In this document: positions 1-5,321 of the stretch, piece after piece | Numbering within the stretch: the stretch's first letter is position 1 | How the letters are laid out: every line of letters begins with the position of its first letter | Assembly (NCBI GenBank): GCA_013619035.1 | Contig: JABXKX010000413.1 | Coordinates: forward strand, 1 to 5,321 | Reading direction: 5' to 3' | Source of the DNA: Peptostreptococcaceae bacterium | GTDB taxonomy: Bacteria; Bacillota_A; Clostridia; Peptostreptococcales; Acidaminobacteraceae | DNA length: 5,321 nt | Notes under the pieces: generated by a model | Told to the model about the DNA's origin: nothing | The model's database searches: none | The model's input: only the letters and a program-made list of their open reading frames with translations | Program-made: the position numbers and the translations under genes

Positions 1-48
1 CGGTTTTATCATTATACCACTAAAACAGTATAGAATCAATCTAAAATA

Positions 49-85
49 TAAGAGCTGACGCCATTTAATCTGGAATCAGCTCTTA
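49..85 (-). terminator. Probable weak terminator hairpin after the membrane-protein gene
   Basis: A 10-bp perfect inverted repeat (49-58 with 76-85, core AGAGCTGA/TCAGCTCT) encloses a 17-nt loop. It begins 36 nt beyond the stop codon of the minus-strand membrane-protein gene. The minus-strand sequence after the stem is T-rich but broken (TATTTTAGATTG), and the plus-strand side has a short run (ATTTTTAT) some distance from the stem. It could therefore act as a weak intrinsic terminator on the minus strand, or serve both this gene and a plus-strand gene lying to the left. The long loop and poor U-tract lower confidence. Confidence 0.5.
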
Positions 86-121
86 GCTGTATTTTTATAA
101 AAGTCTACTAAATGGTCTTCA

Positions 122-493
122 CTATAATACAACAGATACAATCGCTAGAATCCCTATAGGAATAAACATTGACCACTGAAACATTTTTATCAACCCTTGT
201 AAACCTTTTGATACAATTGCCATAACCATCTGAAGAATGCCACAACCCAAGTAGAATATACCAATGAAAAGGATGACATCAGAAGATATTTCTACGATTT
301 CATGTGCATAAAGAATCAAAGCGATTGAACTGAATAACATGATCACAGACACATAATGAAAAACTGCATGCATAACGTTTTTGGCAATCTCTTCTGTATC
401 ACTACTTAACATGGGTTTTAAGTATAATTTGATCCCCATTACTATATGACCAACAAACATAAAAACAGAAAGATAAGCGCAAATATAAACCAT
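122..493 (-). CDS. Small four-helix integral membrane protein, function unknown
   Basis: This gene encodes 123 residues with no family I recognise. Four hydrophobic helices are evident at about residues 2-22, 42-63, 72-94 and 104-122. The longest polar segment is the loop at about 23-41, which contains KPMLSSDTEE. There is no separate cleavable signal peptide, because the first helix starts at the N-terminus. Four histidines (H16, H42, H46, H64) lie in or at the ends of the first two helices, with H42 and H46 one helical turn apart. This could suggest metal or haem contact, but it is only a pattern. The start is set at the ATG of MVYICAY, which has GGAGG 5 nt upstream; an in-frame TTG 12 nt further upstream overlaps that site and is unlikely. 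The gene appears monocistronic, is divergent from the nitroreductase gene, and is followed by a possible terminator. It is a real gene by its ribosome site and helix pattern, but its function is open. Confidence 0.8.
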   Translation of the reverse strand: MVYICAYLSVFMFVGHIVMGIKLYLKPMLSSDTEEIAKNVMHAVFHYVSVIMLFSSIALILYAHEIVEISSDVILFIGIFYLGCGILQMVMAIVSKGLQGLIKMFQWSMFIPIGILAIVSVVL

Positions 494-498
494 AAATA

Positions 499-503
499 CC
501 TCC
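499..503 (-). promoter_or_regulatory. Ribosome binding site that fixes the membrane-protein start
   Basis: On the minus strand the sequence reads GGAGG, then TATTT, then ATG at 493-491. This ideal 5-nt spacing supports the ATG start. The alternative in-frame TTG at 505-503 overlaps the Shine-Dalgarno sequence itself and has no good site of its own upstream. Confidence 0.85.
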
Positions 504-514
504 AAAAATTAAAC

Positions 515-533
515 ACTGTAAACTCGTCACAGT
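515..533. promoter_or_regulatory. Imperfect dyad in the leader of the membrane-protein gene
   Basis: ACTGT at 515-519 and ACAGT at 529-533 form inverted arms. They extend to 6 of 7 pairs (ACTGTAA with TCACAGT) around a 5-nt centre. The dyad lies 22 nt upstream of the ATG on the minus strand, between the candidate promoter and the ribosome binding site. It could be a regulator site or a small mRNA hairpin. No regulator family can be assigned, and such short arms occur by chance in AT-rich DNA. Confidence 0.25.
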
Positions 534-558
534 TAGATTCATCATATTAACTTATCCC

Positions 559-588
559 CTATAACAAAACATATAAACATCACTTCAA
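559..588 (-). promoter_or_regulatory. Candidate promoter for the membrane-protein gene
   Basis: On the minus strand, TTGAAG (588-583) is followed after 18 nt by TTATAG (564-559). These are partial matches to the sigma-A -35 and -10 boxes and would give a leader of roughly 60 nt. It is the best spaced pair seen in this part of the gap, but the -10 box is poor, so it is only a candidate. Confidence 0.25.
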
Positions 589-650
589 AATAACTTTTAG
601 CTAATTATCGATCTTTCAATACATGATACTACTGTTAGTTATTTTTATGC

Positions 651-685
651 ATTCATGTGTGAATCTCTTCTGCTAAGGGTACAAT
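651..685 (+). promoter_or_regulatory. Candidate promoter region with a dyad upstream of the nitroreductase gene
   Basis: TACAAT at 680-685 resembles a -10 box and lies 28 nt before the nitroreductase ATG. No good -35 box stands at the expected distance. Instead that position overlaps a dyad, ATTCA-TGTG-TGAAT (651-664). A weak core promoter with a dyad over the -35 region would suit control by a regulator. This is inference, since both elements are short and no known regulator motif is recognised. Confidence 0.25.
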
Positions 686-713
686 CATAATAAGTTAAAA
701 TAAAGGAGATATT

Positions 714-1283
714 ATGCGAGATTATAATTATGAATTACTACCAGAAATAATGAAAAGATGGTCACCACGTGCTTTTTCTAGTCAACAGGTCCCAGAAGAA
801 TACTTATGGCAATTAATTGATGCTGCAAGATTTGCTCCAAGTTGTTTTAATGAACAACCTTATCGATATGTAATATTATCAACACCTGAAGAAGTGACTT
901 ATGCCAAATCCCATTTAATGAAAGGCAATCTCGAATGGAATGAAAAAGTTCCTGCTTATATTGGTATTTTGTATCATAAGACATTTCAGAGAAATGGAAA
1001 AGATAATACTTGGGCAGCTTTCGACACCGGCACCTCATGGGGACATCTTAATTTAGAGGCTATACATTTGGGCTTGGTTACACATGCGATGGCTGGATTT
1101 GAACGAGAAGCCATTCGAGAAGGTTTGGGTATTTCAGATGAATTTGAGTTTATAACCTTAGTGGCAGTTGGTTATTATGCCAATAAAGAAGAATTAGCAG
1201 CATCCAAACATGCAACTGAACAGCCTAATACCAGAGAACCCATTGAATTTTTTATATTCAACAGAGATAAAAAAAACAATTAG
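714..1283 (+). CDS. Nitroreductase-family FMN oxidoreductase
   Basis: The 189-residue protein fits the nitroreductase fold (PF00881), a flavin enzyme family that uses NAD(P)H to reduce nitroaromatics, quinones or related substrates, usually as a cytosolic homodimer. The N-terminal RWSPRAF (15-21) is the typical FMN-phosphate-contacting segment, with R15 and R19. APSCFNEQPYR (41-51) matches the second flavin-contacting motif, usually written APSxxNxQPW. The segment at 102-129 (from AFDTG through SWGHLNLEA to AMAGF) is the long central helix with the following Gly turn. VAVGYYA (150-156) is the usual late strand. The length is typical of compact members, so it is complete. The style resembles the TdsD-like subgroup, but I cannot confirm this. 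The start has AAAGGAG 5 nt upstream. There is no signal peptide. It is a single-gene unit between two minus-strand units, ending at a shared terminator. The physiological substrate cannot be read from the sequence. Confidence 0.92.
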   Translation: MRDYNYELLPEIMKRWSPRAFSSQQVPEEYLWQLIDAARFAPSCFNEQPYRYVILSTPEEVTYAKSHLMKGNLEWNEKVPAYIGILYHKTFQRNGKDNTWAAFDTGTSWGHLNLEAIHLGLVTHAMAGFEREAIREGLGISDEFEFITLVAVGYYANKEELAASKHATEQPNTREPIEFFIFNRDKKNN

Positions 1284-1326
1284 TTGGCTCTACTAAGTTC
1301 ATAATATTTTGAGTCATAGAATTGAA

Positions 1327-1356
1327 AAAACACCAACACAAAAGTGTTGGTGTTTT
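1327..1356. terminator. Strong bidirectional intrinsic terminator between convergent genes
   Basis: A perfect 13-bp stem (1327-1339 with 1344-1356) closes an AAAA tetraloop. Its core is CACCAACAC/GTGTTGGTG. On the minus strand the GC-rich part of the stem is followed by TTTTTTCAAT, and on the plus strand by TTTTCCTATAT. It lies 43 nt after the nitroreductase stop and about 10 nt after the alpha-mannosidase stop, so it can end transcription of both genes. The minus-strand U-tract is the better one. Confidence 0.93.
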
Positions 1357-1365
1357 CCTATATAT

Positions 1366-4300
1366 CTATCTCTTTACATCAAAAGATAATGTTTTTATTT
1401 CAAATGGTTTGAAAGTCAGTTTAAGAAGTTGATCATTCATCAAAACGGACTCTTTCAGTTCTTCACGTAAATTGACGATTTTTGGATTCCTTAATTTAGA
1501 AGAAACTTTCATATGAACATGAGTATAAGCATTTTTATGTTCATGAAGTCTTACAATGACTTGTTTACCATCTTCAGAGAGTTTGATAACATCTACAAAC
1601 ACATCACCCTTAACTAAATTTATGATCTGTTCAGCAGATTTATTAGGTGAGTTTATAACCGTTAACTCACTATTAAACTGTTCTGCCTGTTCAACTGTTT
1701 TTGCTTCAGACCACCTTTTAACATGTGGGTATATGGCATAAGCATAATGATGTTTGCCAAGATCAGCCGTTTCATTAGGATAAGTACCTGATTTGATCAA
1801 AGACAGTCCCATAACGCCCTGCTTAGCAGAGTAACCATATTTCGATTCACTCATTAAAGATAAACCAACACTGTTATTGCCTAAATCCATCCATTTGTGA
1901 CCACAGGTTTCAAACTTTGCCAAATCCCAAGAATTGTTATTCGTTGTTTCTCTTTCAACTGATCCAAACTGAATATCAAAGGTTGCTCTATTTTGATAAA
2001 TAGTTGTAGGAAATTGAGTTCTAAGCAATAAGTTGTTTTCTTGCCAGTCTACATCATGTACAAATTCAATTCGAGGCAGTTCTTTATATAGATGAATCTT
2101 TTGATTGATAACAGAGTTCCCCATTGTATGAACCGTTTCAATCGTCCATCTAACAGGTCCTGATTCAGTCAAGTACATTTCAGCGGTTTCAAACATATAA
2201 GGTTTTCTTTGATAGAATAAATCTAAATCCCAGTTATCCCAATTTGCTGGTCGATCTTCATAGGCGATAATTTGATTGCCGACACCGTTTATATACTCAT
2301 AATCAGTCAGCTTCTCTGTTAAAGATGTTATTTCACCTCTATTATTAAAACCAACACTATAATACTCATTCTCAAAATCAAAGTGAGTGATTAACTCTTT
2401 ATTTGAAAGTTTTTTATTTCCTTTAACAAACTCAAATGATTTGAATCCTAGTGCTGGTATATCCTCAGCTATAAAAACAACTTCATCTTCAGCTATGTAT
2501 TGTACAAGTTGATTAGACTCTACAGCCACAATACCATCAGCATCTACTTTTAAACAAACAATATCAGTACTTTTAAAAGATAAATCATTAAATACAGTTA
2601 CACTTTTCAAGTTGTGTTCTTTATTCAATAATGATTGAGCAATATCATAAGCTAACCGATATTCTTTTTCTGTTGTTTCATAAACTTCAGCTATACTTGT
2701 GCCCGGAATAATATCATGGAATTGATTTAATAAAATGATATCCCAAATCTGCTCAAGTGCTTCTTTAGGAACGGGAACACCTTGTTCAATGTAATCAATA
2801 GTTGTTAGTATTTCAAGTTTTCTAACCAGTATTTCCAACTTTCGATTCCATCTTTTCACAGATCCATTTGAGGTCAATGTGCCTCTATGATATTCAAAAT
2901 AAAGTTCACCATCCCATGTTGGCGTACTTGGTTCATCCTTTAATTTGTTATAAGCCATATCCAAATACGAACTATTAAAAGAAGTTTCTATTCTTGGGAT
3001 ACCTGGCAAACCAAACTTCAAACGCTTCTCATTTTCAAGCATCTCTCGCGTTGGACCACCGCCACCATCTCCATATCCATATAGCATTAAAGTATCTTCC
3101 ATGATGTCTTTGTTCTGGAAACGTTCATATGTACCAAGCGTCATATTAGGATCCAAGATACCTGTATAAGTGGTCGTGTTTCTCGTATCGGTAAAACTAA
3201 TATTATTACCTAAATTCTTATTGTAATCTGTTGTCGTTGGCATAAAGGTTAAGACTTCAGAGCCATCCAAGCCTCTCCATTTAAAGACATCATTTGGCAG
3301 TTGATTGTATTGATTCCAAGCCAATTTCGTGGTTACAAAATAAGGTATATCAAATTGTTTTAGAATTTGAGGTAATGCCGCACTGTAACCAAATACATCC
3401 GGTAACCACAAGGTTTTACTTCTAATACCAAATTCTTCTTCAAAGAATCTTTCACCTTTAAGAAATTGTCTAACAAGGGATTCTCCAGATGGAATATTAC
3501 AGTCAGCCTCTAACCACATGCCACCATCAACTTCCCATTGACCGGAACGGACTTTTTCTTTTATACGTTCATAAAGATCAGGTTTTTGCTCTTTTACAAA
3601 TTGATAGAGAATTGCCTGACTTCCAATAAATTTATAATCTGGATATCGATCCATTAATTCTAAAACGGTTGCATAACTACGAAGTACTTTCTCTCTGGTC
3701 TGCTCTACTGTCCACAGCCATGCAATATCAATATGAGTATTTCCGATTGCATAAACAACTGGTTGATCACTGATATCAGTATAAAATGCTTTTTTCAACA
3801 TGCCTCTACAGTCTGCAATCATATCATAATAGTCTGAAGTATATGTTCTTCTTAGATCTAATCTATCAGCCACAGGATCCAAAGCATTTACTAACTTAAT
3901 ACGATTATAAGCATCTTTTTCATAGATTAGTTCTGCTGTTTCAATCGGCATTTTAAGATCGTAATACAAGGCCTCAGTCTCTGAGTCCAATACCATTAAA
4001 TGGTACTGCATCAATAAGTCTTTGCCTTCAGTGCCGCCGTATGCAAGAAAAGCAATGTCAAAGGATTCATTCTTTTTTGCTGAATCTGTTAATATAACTT
4101 CTCTATGATTCACATCACACCCTTGAACCAGTTTCTCATTCACATGGAATAAAAACTGAGGATTACAAGCATCCCATTGTCCTTCACGACCAGTTGTTAT
4201 TCTGAATACAACTGTTTCACCTGTATATTCTTCTGGTAATACAATAGTCGTTTTAAACCATCTATGAGCATCTTCAGCTTTCCAGTTTTCGTCTACTGTA

Positions 4301-4449
4301 AAATCACGCCATGAAGATGAATCCAATAAGTATCCATCCTGACGCTTATCATCAAGTATCTTAAAATGATTTATTGGCATTTCAAACCTATAAATTAATT
4401 TTTGTAAATCCTCAAGCAATCTCTTGAGTCTTAAAATATCAAGTTTCAT
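1366..4449 (-). CDS. Alpha-mannosidase, glycoside hydrolase family 38
   Basis: The 1027-residue enzyme is a class II alpha-mannosidase (EC 3.2.1.24 type), a zinc-dependent retaining hydrolase that releases mannose from alpha-mannosides. No signal peptide is present, so it should act in the cytosol on imported oligosaccharides. The N-terminal beta domain (about 1-225) carries the family pattern with NPQ (96-98), VNEKLVQG (103-110) and NHREV (114-118). The catalytic domain (about 232-510) has GNTHIDIAWLW (236-246), in which H239 and D241 are zinc ligands; LPDVFGY (349-355), in which D351 is the nucleophile and a zinc ligand; and GYGDGGGGPT (458-467). The helical middle domain includes HRGTLTS (521-527) and NQFHDIIPGTS (575-585), with H578 the last zinc ligand. 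C-terminal beta domains (about 680-1025) end in FEIKTLSF. All key residues are present and the length is usual for the long bacterial and 2C1-like members. It follows the GntR gene by 3 nt and ends at a strong terminator. Linkage preference (alpha-1,2, 1,3 or 1,6) cannot be told. Confidence 0.96.
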   Translation of the reverse strand: MKLDILRLKRLLEDLQKLIYRFEMPINHFKILDDKRQDGYLLDSSSWRDFTVDENWKAEDAHRWFKTTIVLPEEYTGETVVFRITTGREGQWDACNPQFLFHVNEKLVQGCDVNHREVILTDSAKKNESFDIAFLAYGGTEGKDLLMQYHLMVLDSETEALYYDLKMPIETAELIYEKDAYNRIKLVNALDPVADRLDLRRTYTSDYYDMIADCRGMLKKAFYTDISDQPVVYAIGNTHIDIAWLWTVEQTREKVLRSYATVLELMDRYPDYKFIGSQAILYQFVKEQKPDLYERIKEKVRSGQWEVDGGMWLEADCNIPSGESLVRQFLKGERFFEEEFGIRSKTLWLPDVFGYSAALPQILKQFDIPYFVTTKLAWNQYNQLPNDVFKWRGLDGSEVLTFMPTTTDYNKNLGNNISFTDTRNTTTYTGILDPNMTLGTYERFQNKDIMEDTLMLYGYGDGGGGPTREMLENEKRLKFGLPGIPRIETSFNSSYLDMAYNKLKDEPSTPTWDGELYFEYHRGTLTSNGSVKRWNRKLEILVRKLEILTTIDYIEQGVPVPKEALEQIWDIILLNQFHDIIPGTSIAEVYETTEKEYRLAYDIAQSLLNKEHNLKSVTVFNDLSFKSTDIVCLKVDADGIVAVESNQLVQYIAEDEVVFIAEDIPALGFKSFEFVKGNKKLSNKELITHFDFENEYYSVGFNNRGEITSLTEKLTDYEYINGVGNQIIAYEDRPANWDNWDLDLFYQRKPYMFETAEMYLTESGPVRWTIETVHTMGNSVINQKIHLYKELPRIEFVHDVDWQENNLLLRTQFPTTIYQNRATFDIQFGSVERETTNNNSWDLAKFETCGHKWMDLGNNSVGLSLMSESKYGYSAKQGVMGLSLIKSGTYPNETADLGKHHYAYAIYPHVKRWSEAKTVEQAEQFNSELTVINSPNKSAEQIINLVKGDVFVDVIKLSEDGKQVIVRLHEHKNAYTHVHMKVSSKLRNPKIVNLREELKESVLMNDQLLKLTFKPFEIKTLSFDVKR

Positions 4450-4452
4450 TCT

Positions 4453-5148
4453 TTAATCCTCCCCTTTATGGAAAGCTTTGATTTCATCTATCATCATCAT
4501 GAATATCATATCATTGTAGTGTTTTGCTCTAAAATGATCACGACTTACAATGGCTTCAAATAATTTTTCATGTAACGGAATGGTTTCAATAAATGGGTCG
4601 TCTATACCGAGTGGAAAATCCCATAATTCATCCGTTAAGTATCCTAAAGAAATAATCAATTCCCTTAACACTTCATTTCTACAGCATGCGTACAACGCAT
4701 AATGAAATTGTTTATCAATATCATTTTGCTGCTTTTTATTATTGTAACGATCCATTAAAATGGTGACAATCTCTTTAATAGGTTCTAGTTCTTCATCAGC
4801 TGCATGATGAATGATATTTCTGATGATTTCAGTTTCAATGGCCCAACGAGATTCCAGTACATCAATCATACTTTCTTTCTTCTTTTTAAGTTCAATGCCA
4901 GAAAGAAGATGATTCTCCTTTGGATCTTGAACAAACATACCTCGACCATTTACTACTTTAATAATCTTTTTGCCTTCCAGCTCTTTCACGGTTTCACGTA
5001 TTGTGGTTCTACTTATCTTCAAAGTAGTCACAATCTCTGCTTGTGTTGGTAACTTATCTCCAGCCAACAGATTATTAGACTTTATATAGTCTAAAATATA
5101 CTTTACTACGTCTTCTTTTTTTGTGTTTTTACTCATAGACTTCACCAT
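4453..5148 (-). CDS. GntR-family transcription regulator, FadR/FCD subfamily
   Basis: The 231-residue protein has an N-terminal winged helix-turn-helix (about 11-76), with the GntR signature LPTQAEI (33-39), the recognition helix region ISRTTIRETVKELE (45-58) and the wing KVVNGRGMFV (64-73). An all-helical FCD ligand domain follows (about 95-227), starting with the typical VLESRWAIE (97-105). Metal-site residues D145 and H149 (DKQFH) and H193 (LHEKLFEAI) are present. The last expected histidine, 22 residues after H193, is isoleucine 215, although H210 is nearby. Being the first gene of the operon, it probably represses itself and the alpha-mannosidase gene until an effector binds. Two starts are possible: the ATG at 5148 has only a poor AAAGAAA site, while the ATG at 5136 (MSKNTKK, 227 residues) has GGTGA 5 nt upstream and may be the true one. 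The DNA-binding domain is unaffected by the choice. The effector is unknown. Confidence 0.93.
   Translation of the reverse strand: MVKSMSKNTKKEDVVKYILDYIKSNNLLAGDKLPTQAEIVTTLKISRTTIRETVKELEGKKIIKVVNGRGMFVQDPKENHLLSGIELKKKKESMIDVLESRWAIETEIIRNIIHHAADEELEPIKEIVTILMDRYNNKKQQNDIDKQFHYALYACCRNEVLRELIISLGYLTDELWDFPLGIDDPFIETIPLHEKLFEAIVSRDHFRAKHYNDMIFMMMIDEIKAFHKGED
4458..4464 (-). promoter_or_regulatory. Mannosidase ribosome binding site inside the end of the regulator gene
   Basis: The minus strand reads AAAGGGGAGGATTAAAGAATG, so the GGGGAGG Shine-Dalgarno sequence lies 8 nt before the mannosidase ATG. The same bases encode the last residues of the regulator (K-G-E-D), whose TAA stop lies between the Shine-Dalgarno sequence and the ATG. 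Ribosomes finishing the regulator end on the mannosidase initiation site, which favours translational coupling. Confidence 0.85.
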
Positions 5149-5163
5149 TTTCTTTTATAAAGA

Positions 5164-5186
5164 ATATCATTTGATATATTTTATCA
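5164..5186. promoter_or_regulatory. Candidate operator: overlapping dyads in the regulator leader
   Basis: ATATCA-TT-TGATAT (5164-5177) and TGATA-N5-TATCA (5172-5186) share a half-site, giving three TGATA/TATCA half-sites in 23 bp. They lie between the predicted transcription start and the regulator start codon. A GntR dimer bound here would block elongation or promoter escape. The reading is inferential, because the sequence is AT-rich and does not match the TNGTNNNACNA-type consensus often cited for FadR-subfamily operators. Confidence 0.4.
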
Positions 5187-5321
5187 TTCGTTATAGCTAT
5201 AATATACCAACTGTATTTTGCTGTCAACATCAGCATTAAATATAGGGGCCAATGCTTGCGCGGTAGATGCAAAAACAGGTTTAGCGATTAAAAAAGATAC
5301 ATCGCCATTATTGCCGGGTGC
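5184..5321 (-). CDS. Possible C-terminal end of an upstream gene, unrecognised (partial)
   Basis: On the minus strand the frame is open from the window edge for 45 codons and ends in TGA 35 nt before the regulator start. That spacing is operon-like. The readable segment includes GDVSFLIAKPVFAST and ends with QLVYYSYNE, with alternating hydrophobic residues that suggest beta strands. I recognise no family. The opposite strand is also open here and shows a VDAKTG motif, so the true coding strand is uncertain. If real, the operon extends to the right and the regulator's promoter overlaps the end of this gene. Confidence 0.4.
   Translation of the reverse strand, partial: APGNNGDVSFLIAKPVFASTAQALAPIFNADVDSKIQLVYYSYNE
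5191..5202. promoter_or_regulatory. Candidate operator: 12-bp perfect palindrome at the -10/+1 region
   Basis: TTATAGCTATAA is a perfect 12-bp palindrome. It overlaps the last bases of the predicted -10 box and reaches the expected transcription start near 5192. A repressor bound there would directly block RNA polymerase, and the adjacent GntR-family protein is the obvious candidate. It is short and mostly A/T, so chance is a real alternative. Confidence 0.4.
5199..5227 (-). promoter_or_regulatory. Sigma-A promoter of the regulator-mannosidase operon
   Basis: On the minus strand a perfect TTGACA (5227-5222) is followed by an ideal 17-nt spacer and TATTAT (5204-5199), five of six bases matching the -10 consensus. 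The start would be near 5192, giving a leader of about 45-55 nt before the regulator gene. If the open frame at the right edge is a real gene, this promoter lies within its last codons and would be an internal operon promoter. Confidence 0.75.

Noticed and set aside
494..505. Upstream in-frame TTG start for the membrane protein (127 residues)
   Set aside because: The TTG overlaps the GGAGG that serves the ATG at 493, and it lacks its own ribosome site.
587..645. Inverted repeat AAAATAAC (587-594) with GTTATTTT (638-645)
   Set aside because: It has only eight A/T-rich pairs across a 43-nt spacer, which is expected by chance in DNA of this composition.
847..1038. 63-codon minus-strand open frame inside the nitroreductase gene
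   Set aside because: It lies wholly antisense to a well-supported gene, its product is rich in Cys, Arg and His with no domain pattern, and it is a shadow frame.
1556..1741. 61-codon plus-strand open frame inside the mannosidase gene
   Set aside because: It is antisense to the C-terminal domain of the GH38 enzyme, and its Ser/Thr/Cys-rich product has no recognisable pattern.
4804..5052. 82-codon plus-strand open frame inside the regulator gene
   Set aside because: It is antisense to the conserved DNA-binding and early FCD regions; the Phe-rich product reflects antisense of Lys/Glu codons.
40..5100. The 11-nt string TCTAAAATATA occurring near both ends (about 40-50 and 5090-5100)
   Set aside because: It is short and A/T-rich, and one copy lies within the regulator coding sequence (antisense), so chance is the likely cause. 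It does not support a mobile-element boundary.
5203..5321. Plus-strand frame resembling the N-terminus of a D-Ala-D-Ala carboxypeptidase
   Set aside because: Not annotated as a gene: there is a stop at 5200, no ATG or GTG start, no ribosome site, no room for a full signal peptide, and the diagnostic SxxK motif is not inside the window. It is kept as a finding because the VDAKTG match is suggestive.

Overview
The window reads as chromosomal DNA of a low-GC Gram-positive bacterium (Bacillota, probably clostridial). The grounds are the strongly AT-rich composition, AT-ending codons, purine-rich GGAGG-type Shine-Dalgarno sites, and a sigma-A-type promoter with a TTGACA -35 box. A genus cannot be named from the sequence alone. 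It holds four complete protein genes and one fragment at the right edge. I see no RNA gene, CRISPR array, insertion sequence or phage feature.

Left part (1-713): a hairpin, probably a weak terminator, lies downstream of a small minus-strand gene for a four-helix membrane protein of unknown function (122-493). A 220-bp gap (494-713) separates it from a divergent plus-strand gene. The gap carries two short dyads and only weak promoter candidates.

Middle (714-1365): a plus-strand gene encodes a compact FMN-dependent nitroreductase-family protein. It converges on the next gene, and a strong hairpin with U-tracts on both sides serves as a shared bidirectional terminator.

Right part (1366-5321, minus strand): a two-gene operon. 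A GntR-type regulator of the FadR/FCD subfamily comes first. Three bases after it comes a full-length 1027-residue GH38 alpha-mannosidase with all zinc and catalytic residues present. The mannosidase Shine-Dalgarno site lies inside the last codons of the regulator gene, so translation is probably coupled. A good sigma-A promoter and several dyads that could be operators precede the regulator. The simplest model is an autoregulated operon for intracellular trimming of alpha-mannosides, induced by a small molecule bound by the FCD domain. That domain lacks one of its usual metal-binding histidines. A 45-codon open frame at the right edge may be the end of an upstream operon gene, but the opposite strand is also open there.

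The region looks largely ordinary. The points most worth a second look are the unusual regulator-enzyme pairing, the altered FCD metal site, the operator cluster, the ambiguous right edge, and the unassigned membrane protein.
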